The position numbers and the translations under genes were made by a program. The notes below the pieces were generated by a model. That model was given only the letters and a program-made list of their open reading frames with translations. It searched no databases and was not told the origin of the DNA. Shown here piece after piece: positions 57,261-64,000 of a DNA stretch of 64,000 nucleotides. Numbering within the stretch: position 1 is the first letter of the stretch; the number at the start of each line of letters is the position of its first letter. The stretch lies in the NCBI GenBank assembly GCA_036346225.1, contig JARFIW010000500.1:3596001-3660000 (forward strand). Reading direction: 5' to 3'. The DNA comes from Platerodrilus igneus (taxonomy: Eukaryota > Arthropoda > Insecta > Coleoptera > Lycidae).

Positions 57261-57617
57261 TTACCAATTGTGTAGTTTAATTGCATGTAGGATGCTCAAT
57301 TTGTTACGTAATTCATTCTTATACCTCACATTTAATTCAGAAATCCCAGGAATCTTCGTTCATAAAATCACGTACTATTGTTGTTGGCTTTATTCAAATC
57401 TGAATGGAATAAATTTGGTGTTTGTTTATTTCCTAGTTAAATTGGATTCTTGAACAAATGTAATACTTTTCTATCACGTACGCTTTTCAAATAATGCATA
57501 ATTTCTGCCAGCGTTTATGATGATATATTGACGCACTTTTGAATATTTATCTAGCCAATTTATACAGGTTTTTCATTGATTTAATTTCAATGCGTTTCGC
57601 TACATTTTTAAATTCTT
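57261..57617. other. Spacer, no gene seen
   Basis: AT-rich, between the diverged LTR-like copy and the solo LTR fragment. Short frames here have no recognised features. Confidence 0.35.
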
Positions 57618-58907
57618 TGTAACGGGCATTTTTGTAGTTTAACATTTTTCGCTTCCTTTCTGTTAACGTACTTAAAAATACATCGTTTCTTTGAGATCGC
57701 TGTTTGTATAAAGGAAATACTTCAGAATAATTCAGATTTGTATGCAATTTAACTCGTCGGTATTACTTTAAAAGTAGATAATTTGAAGATTGATTTTCAT
57801 TAATAAATAAATTGCAAGAAAGAATTGTAAATTGGATTATTCGTAAAGTACTTTCCAGCTTGTCGGAAATGATAAACCGCTGTAATTAATTAGTAGATAT
57901 GATAGCTGCATTCATTTATTGGATGTTCCTTATGTGGATATACAAGTTTAGGTACAAGTCGAGTTGATAGGCGATAAGCGGTTGTAATAACAACGATTTT
58001 ATATCTACAGACTAGCAGTTGTCGTTTGTTCTTCGTTCCTATATATTGTTTACGTGGATAATACTGTGTCCTGTTTGCTTTAAAAGTCGGAGTTTTGTTC
58101 TTTGTTCCTATACATTAAGTACTTTAAAAATACGTTTTCCTTGTTGCTTTGAAAATAGTAAGAATGCGGTATAAATTTTTCGAATTGTTCATGAACAAAC
58201 ACGACACGATTTTCAGTGGTTTTTCCTGTGAAATAAAGTTGTATATTAACTGTAGCAGTGTAGTTCTGATTACATTGAAGGAAAGATGCTTTATAGGCGA
58301 ACGTTTTTTTTACTCGACCGCACGTGCTTGTTTACGGAACATTGACTTAGTGATGCGCGTTGCTTTACTAATTGGTTTTTGTTGCTTTTCTGTTGGAAAT
58401 AAAAGTAGTACAACTTGTCGTGCGTTCTACGGAAGATTGACTTAGTGATACGCGTTGCTTTACTCATTGTGTTTTTTTGTTGGTGCTTTGTCTTTTGCTA
58501 TTTAAACTGTGTGTGCGATCTAGTCTTCGTGGTCCTTTTTTTTTAAAGCCTTAGATTTTTCTTTGTTACCATAGGTAGCAAATAAAACACCTCACGTTAC
58601 TGTTAGTTTTAATGCATTACATCGTGCCTTGAAAGTCCGTGATTCTAAATTTTTATTACCTTTTTTTTTCGATTTGTGTTACCAAATATTTCGACATTAT
58701 TGTCTCAGGAAATAGAATTAACAATAAATTTATCAATGCTACATAGTTCCATCAGCCTGATAATGTCTGCTGCTAACACCAGTGAAATACGTAGGTGTGA
58801 TTAGTGTAAAGTGTAAGAAATTCCATCAACACCCTCACAGTCAAGGGTGAAGTGCTTCGTTAGTGCAGGACCTCGTGAATCCCACACTTCAATTGCAAGG
58901 AAGCGTG
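57618..58907 (-). mobile_element. Solo LTR fragment, copy 3
   Basis: Reverse-oriented copy of 22021-23692 and 42970-44765 from the common end (TGTAACGGGCATTTTTGTAG) to about 58907, where homology stops at 'CAATTGCAAGGAAGC'. The end carrying TGTTACGTTA is missing. Confidence 0.65.
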
Positions 58908-59714
58908 CCTGATTTCCTGCTTGAACATTTTCTATAAAATGCATATTGTTGATCTGGCAGAATTCTGTTGATAGCGTATTATTGTAGGTTGTTATATCTT
59001 TAGAGAAAATTGTTATTGGATAAGTGTAGTTGATTGTTAATCAAAATGTATCAATTGTTTTATAATATTCTCCAATAGTAAGTTATTTTTAGTTATGTAA
59101 ATTAAAAGCATTCTTAAAATTTGAAGAAAATCAAAAATATCTCAGAAAGTAACGGATTTAGGTATAGGGAATGCTTAACAAAAATGAAAGGACACTTAAT
59201 GAACTATCCATTGTAGCAATAAAATTCGTAGGGTGCCATTTGAAAAAAATTTTTAAATTGCATTTTGCGAAACCTGACACACCCTGTATACTGTGAAGAA
59301 ATTTCAAAAAAGTGATATTAACAAATATACTATGGTATATGGTAAAATTTTCTGCATCTTGAAAATTAACATAAGTTGTGTATTAGTGGAGTGGCAATGT
59401 ATCTAATCGGGGTCATTTTTTTTTAAAAACAGTTGAATATCTCAAAAACTAAAAGGAATAGACAGATACAATTTGCTATCAAATTAAAGCTCTTTTTATG
59501 GACTTTTCAAAAATGTAATAATATATAGGGTGTTCTATTTAAAAAAAATATAAGTTTAATATGCCCTGGAATTATGAAACACCCTGTATGCTTCCAAATA
59601 TTTTTAAAATGTGCACTTTAGGCATGCCTAATATGCCTCCAAATTTGGTGTACGTAGCTTTTATAATAACGGAGTTATCGACCGTTGCCACACTAAAAAC
59701 CCTGTATATCGAAA
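58908..59714. other. Region with repeated mariner-terminus-like motifs
   Basis: 'ACACACCCTGTATACTG' (59275), 'TAGGGTGTTCTATTT' (59526), 'AAACACCCTGTATGC' (59577) and 'AACCCTGTATATCG' (59699) resemble the TACAGGGTGT ends of mariner elements. No transposase is present; these may be fragments of MITEs. Confidence 0.4.
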
Positions 59715-60334
59715 AATTCGTTAGAAATGATCAGCACGACACTTTTTTCCGAGTGTCGTGCTAGACAGAAAATTAAAAATTATTTAAAAATGGTTAGCCA
59801 CTGGAACTCGGGCTAAAAGTGATCGTAGTTGTTAGAACTCATGTAGAACTGTCGATGTATATCAAAAAATGCGCTAGAAATTATCACACCGCACTTTTTC
59901 GCCGAGTGTCGTGCTGGGTACAATGTGCGTTATTTATCTAAATAACCTAATTATTGCAATTTTTTATTTTAATTGCATAGAGAGATGGAACTTGATTAGA
60001 ACTAACGGGAACTCTTGCTAAAAGTTAAGATATGTATTGGTTTCTTATAGGTTAGAGAAGTAAGTGTTGTGCTAGATTCGCGAAGTTAGCACGACAATTT
60101 TTCATTTGCTATTTTTTGGTATTAAAAATGCGGAACGTTTTTTATTTTCTATCAGGAACTCTAGAACTATGAAAAGTGCTACTAGAACTATCATTGTTTT
60201 TTTTTTAATTTAAAGAATGTCGTGCCAACTTCACAGGGGTGTCCTTTCATTTATATGCAACTATGATTATCATTTTTGTGCCCTACGAGACTATTTTGTG
60301 ATTTAGTATTTTGTACTTACATGAATATCACACT

Positions 60335-61140
60335 AAATCTCATTCATTGTTTATACGACTAATACGCTAACAAAAGACCCGCCAATATAAACAACCTGAA
60401 TGAGTTACTTAAACCCGCTAATTACCACTCAAACAACAAATCTTTCGAGAACACCGTGGCTTTATTTAAATCCGCCGAGCGACTTCAAATGAAGACCTTC
60501 CACTTGAAATTCTTTTATAATCGGGTAACCTGAGATGAATGCGGCTGCTGAACGATCGACTCCAATTCTGATCTGTTATACAGATATACCTATTATAATA
60601 GTGATCATGCTGATACAAATTATATCTAACAAAGGCAGGTTGGTTTCAGTTTTAAACTCAGTTAATACTCTTGTGCTTATGAGGAACTAGTCGAAGACGC
60701 GTGCCACGTTGTGTACTGTTGGAATGTATAATATCTTGTGAACCTCTAGGAAGCTACGAAGACGTATTTAACGTGAAGTGAACTCGCTGCTTGTTTAATT
60801 GATATTCAATTTCCAATCAGGTAATAATAACGTAGGTACATGCGTTTATTATTCTCTACTACTAAAATGCGTTCCCTACTATAAAACTATATATGAATCG
60901 GAAATTAATAAATAAACAAGAAATTCATAATTACAGCTATACACACAGTAAATTCTCACGCTACTTCACATAGAAGAACCAGAAACTAGGTTGCATGATT
61001 TTGTAATACCACGAAAAGGTTTATAGATTTACATAATTCCGCATTTACACATCGTTTTAAAACAACATTTTTGTTGTTGCAGGTCCATTTCTCAACTTAG
61101 AAAACTGAAATTAGTTTTAATAAGGATATCTGCAAGTAAA
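60335..61140 (+). repeat. Dispersed repeat R, copy 2
   Basis: Homologous to 30670-31460, same orientation. Non-coding. Confidence 0.65.
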
Positions 61141-61412
61141 ATTATAATATCATCATCATATATATTTATTTATAACTATACATAGGCCCAGTGCCGTGCG
61201 GTGTACTTTGTCAGTATGATGCAAGTCTTCGAAATGTCGCCACCATATTTGTGATTAAAAAAAACTACGGAAAAATGTGAAAATAATATATTTATATAAT
61301 ATATTTTCAAACGTAACAATTTTCTATAAATATAAACTCGTATAAACTTGAACATAAACATACATAGACTATAATTTCACTCTAAATTTTGAAAATTCCT
61401 GAATACAAGATA

Positions 61413-63611
61413 TACAGGGTGTCCGAAAAATACGTGTACAACGTAAGAACAGAGATTCTTTGGCTCGAAATAGATCGATTTGAGCCAACTTACCTATTAT
61501 ACAAATTGCTTCATTTAGCCGCTAGAGGGCTTCAAAAATCGTAACAAATATTTGATATTTTAAAATAACTCGAAAACGCGTCGCAAGATTTTGACAATTT
61601 TTAAGGTGCGAGTTTCTACTTTCAATTGTCATCTTTTGGTGGTGTACGCAATAATTTTAAAAGCATACGAGTGTCCCAAAAATGATGTATTGTATAAATA
61701 TCTGACCATTACTTTTTTCCTGTTTATGCAATGACTACCAATTTGTTTTATGAGTAGCCGACTTAATTTGGAAACTTTTTTGTCTCTTGTAAAATTTTGA
61801 TTAGACGAGCGGTTTGACAGAAAAAAATAATTTCAAATGTCTGCATACTTTCCTCATCATTGCTGCATTAAGTATAAAACGGGGCAAATCAAAAAGCATA
61901 GTTTAGTAGTTGGTTTTGCTTTTTATTTGTTATTTAATTTGACTATCATTGAACCTCAGTTTACCTGTCAAGTCGTGAATTTCTGCTTAATTCAATAAAA
62001 GTTTGCATCTTTCATCTTACATTATGAGTACTTATACAAACAACGAACAGGTGGATATGCTTTTGGTTTTCGGATTTTGTCAAGGCAATGGTCGTGAAAG
62101 CGTCAGAGTCTGTAGGGAAAGATTTACTAATTGCCGAATGCCAAACCACCAAACATTCGCAAATATTGAAAGACGTATTCGTGAAAATGGTAGCTTTAAG
62201 TCAAGAAATGCGGATCGAGGACGTCAACGTACCACAAGAACTGCGGATCTGAAGAAACAAATTTTGGATAGAGTTGGAGAAGACCCAAAAATAAGCACCA
62301 GACGCTTAGGACATGAATTACAAGTTCCTAAAAGTATTGTTCATGACGTTTTAAAGGAACAGTTATTACACCCATACCACGTTCAACAGGTACAAGACCT
62401 TTTGCCCATCGATCCTGAGAAACGTCTAGCTTTCTGTCAATTTATTCAAGATCAGAGAATTCAAAATGCAAGTTTCAGTCGCAAAATTATATTTACAGAC
62501 GAAGCTTTTTTTACAAGATCTAGTATTACTAACATACATAATGAACATGTTTACGCTGTAGAAAATCCTCATGCAACTAAAGCGGCTCACTACCAACATG
62601 AATTTAAGATTAATGTCTGGGCTGGAGTTATTGATAATTTTATTATCGGTCCTGTTGTGATACCAAATCGATTAAACGGAGACAATTACTTCAACTTTCT
62701 ACAACAAACATTGCGGAATTTATTGGAAGATCTGCCAGTGTTACTTCGCCAAGACATGTGGTTCATGCACGATAGTGCTCCTCCCCACTTTACTCTAGCT
62801 GTTCGACAACATTTACACGAAAAATATCCGGATCGATGGATCGGAAGGGGATATGATGCTCCTACAAATTGGCCAGCACGATCGCCGGACTTGACGCCCT
62901 GTGATTATTTTTTGTGGGGTACCTTAAAATCTAAGGTTTATTCGTCTCCACTTGATAGCGAAGAAGAATTGTATAGACGAATTTTAAATGCAGTCAACTC
63001 TTTAAAAAATAATGCACAAACAATGCAGAGGGTTCAGTTAAACTTCTTACGAAGAGTTAATTTGTGCATTGAAGAAAATGGCGGCCATTTTGAAAATTTA
63101 TTGTAATGGTCTAACACTTGTACCGCGATGTTAATTTTCAATGATAGTAATAAAAAATAAACAAAACAAAAAATAAAAAAACAAACATTTGAAATTATTA
63201 TTTTTTGTCAAACCGCTCGTCTAATCAAAATTTTACAATAGACAAAAAAGTTTCCAAATTAAGTCGGCTACTCATAAAAAAATTGGTAGTCATTGCATAA
63301 ACAGCAAAAAGGTAATGGTAGGATATTTATACAATACATCATTTTTGGAACACTCGTATGCTTTTAAAATTATTGTGTACACCACCAAAAGATGTCAATT
63401 GAAAGTAGAAACTCGCACCCCAAAAATAGTCAAAATCTATCGACGCGTTTTCGAGTTATTTTAAAATATCAAATATTTTTCACGATTTTTGAAGCTCTCT
63501 AGTGGCTAAATGAAGCAACTTGTATAATAGGTAAGTTGGCTCAAATCGATCTATTTCGAGCCAAAGAATCTCTGTTCTTACGTTGTACACGTATTTTCCG
63601 GACACCCTGTA
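61413..63611 (+). mobile_element. mariner-family transposon, copy 2, structurally complete
   Basis: 2199 bp flanked by TA (61411-61412 and 63612-63613). Inverted repeats of about 430 bp (61413-61842 and 63183-63611) start TACAGGGTGTCCG and differ by scattered substitutions and small gaps. A single intact transposase lies between them. Such long inverted repeats are unusual for this superfamily. TA duplication and intact ORF suggest a recent insertion. Confidence 0.9.
62024..63106 (+). CDS. mariner-family transposase, intact, 360 aa
   Basis: This is the DDD transposase that would cut at the inverted repeats and join at TA. The first true ATG is 62024; the frame is open further upstream only with a TTG at 62003. 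Residues 1-110 hold two helix-turn-helix-like parts: 'RVCRERFTNCRMPNHQTFAN' and 'STRRLGHELQVPKSIVHDVL'. The catalytic Asp residues read by eye are D159 (FTDEAFF), D250 (MHDSAPPHF) and D294 (PDLTPCDYFLWG), with 43 residues between the last two. The end is 'ENGGHFENLL'. Length is normal for the superfamily. No stop or shift is present, and D-D-D (not E) places it on the mariner rather than Tc1 side. Confidence 0.9.
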   Translation: MSTYTNNEQVDMLLVFGFCQGNGRESVRVCRERFTNCRMPNHQTFANIERRIRENGSFKSRNADRGRQRTTRTADLKKQILDRVGEDPKISTRRLGHELQVPKSIVHDVLKEQLLHPYHVQQVQDLLPIDPEKRLAFCQFIQDQRIQNASFSRKIIFTDEAFFTRSSITNIHNEHVYAVENPHATKAAHYQHEFKINVWAGVIDNFIIGPVVIPNRLNGDNYFNFLQQTLRNLLEDLPVLLRQDMWFMHDSAPPHFTLAVRQHLHEKYPDRWIGRGYDAPTNWPARSPDLTPCDYFLWGTLKSKVYSSPLDSEEELYRRILNAVNSLKNNAQTMQRVQLNFLRRVNLCIEENGGHFENLL

Positions 63612-63613
63612 TA

Positions 63614-64000
63614 GTCAAGAGAGACAGCTAATGTACATTCAATAGAAATTAATGCCGCATTGTAAGCTTTGACTAACTTATAGAAATGGGTAAATAGTTT
63701 TTTATTAATTTTAATTTGGAAAAACTTATTTCTCCACTTGCTACAGAGACAGGGAATGTTAATAGAATTCTTAGTGTTATACAGGTGTTAGGATACAATA
63801 TGTTTAAATTATTTTGGTACAAATAAGTAGATTAGCTAGGTTACTTCTAAAACAAAACCACCCATTTTCCCATGTTAAATCCCATAAGGAGGCTCAAGGT
63901 CCATTCTGGTCATTTTTGTACAAAGCATTGAAATCCCCATAAGGAGGAATTGAGGGTTAATTCAGGTTACTTTTATACCAACAGCCACAGTAGAGGGTAA
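63614..64000. other. Right edge, no gene seen
   Basis: Two near-copies of a 60-base block with 'CCCATAAGGAGG' (63880 and 63938) are in tandem. Nothing else was recognised. Confidence 0.4.

Larger units (their letters stand above)
55454..60235. mobile_element. Foldback element 2
   Basis: Left arm 55454-56230 and right arm 59715-60235 are inverted copies. Both carry 'AGCACGACACTCGG' satellite units and the outer block ending 'TTAGCACGACAATT' and 'GTCGTGCCAACTTCAC' (60219-60234, matched at 51937). The interior (56231-59714) holds a CA-type microsatellite, a diverged LTR-like copy, a solo LTR fragment and mariner-terminus-like motifs, so it is a nest or a composite. Confidence 0.65.

Noticed and set aside
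62003..62023. Longer N-terminus of the intact transposase
   Set aside because: It would begin with TTG; the first ATG at 62024 gives a normal-length transposase.

Overview
The window reads as a piece of AT-rich arthropod, most probably insect, nuclear genome made almost entirely of transposable elements and their decay products. The diagnostic families are a Ty3/gypsy LTR retrotransposon, a CR1/Jockey-type LINE, Penelope-like GIY-YIG remnants, two IS630-Tc1-mariner elements with WP(P/A)RSPDL motifs, tRNA-derived SINEs, Maverick/Polinton-type polB debris, foldback elements and many (TA)n tracts. No bacterial-style operon, CRISPR array or rRNA was seen. No host gene is proven; two possible host exons are listed at low confidence. 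I cannot name the species.

Layout. 1-4437: scrambled, frameshifted Maverick/adintovirus-like DNA polymerase pieces (C-terminal fragments upstream, zinc-finger N-terminal region downstream) and a tandem array of about 300-bp units. 4608-5860: broken transposase-like gene on the minus strand. 6043-6700: small unrecognised ORFs. 6876-8221: a long, nearly perfect palindrome made of two head-to-head Penelope 3' ends, with a decayed mariner at 8227-9686. 9690-16900: mostly non-coding sequence with diverged repeats. 16915-33400: LTR-like promoter elements, a solo LTR, three tandem SINEs, a GC-rich minisatellite and other repeats.

33401-47900 is the centrepiece. A gypsy retrotransposon has gag, protease, RT, RNase H and integrase, and its pol frame runs on into a TARG1/OARD1-like macrodomain followed by a CCCH zinc finger just before the polypurine tract and 3' LTR. 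A LINE inserted in the macrodomain splits it; the LINE in turn holds a solo LTR and a foldback element, and the foldback arm holds a SINE with a 16-bp target-site duplication. This is a four-level nest that gives relative insertion ages.

48411-55664: two tandem copies of a 3.8-kb segment, each with three tRNA-like SINE heads and an inverted repeat. 55454-60235: a second foldback element with satellite arms enclosing further repeats. 61413-63611: a mariner-family transposon with a TA duplication, inverted repeats of about 430 bp and an intact 360-residue transposase, the only plainly intact gene in the window.
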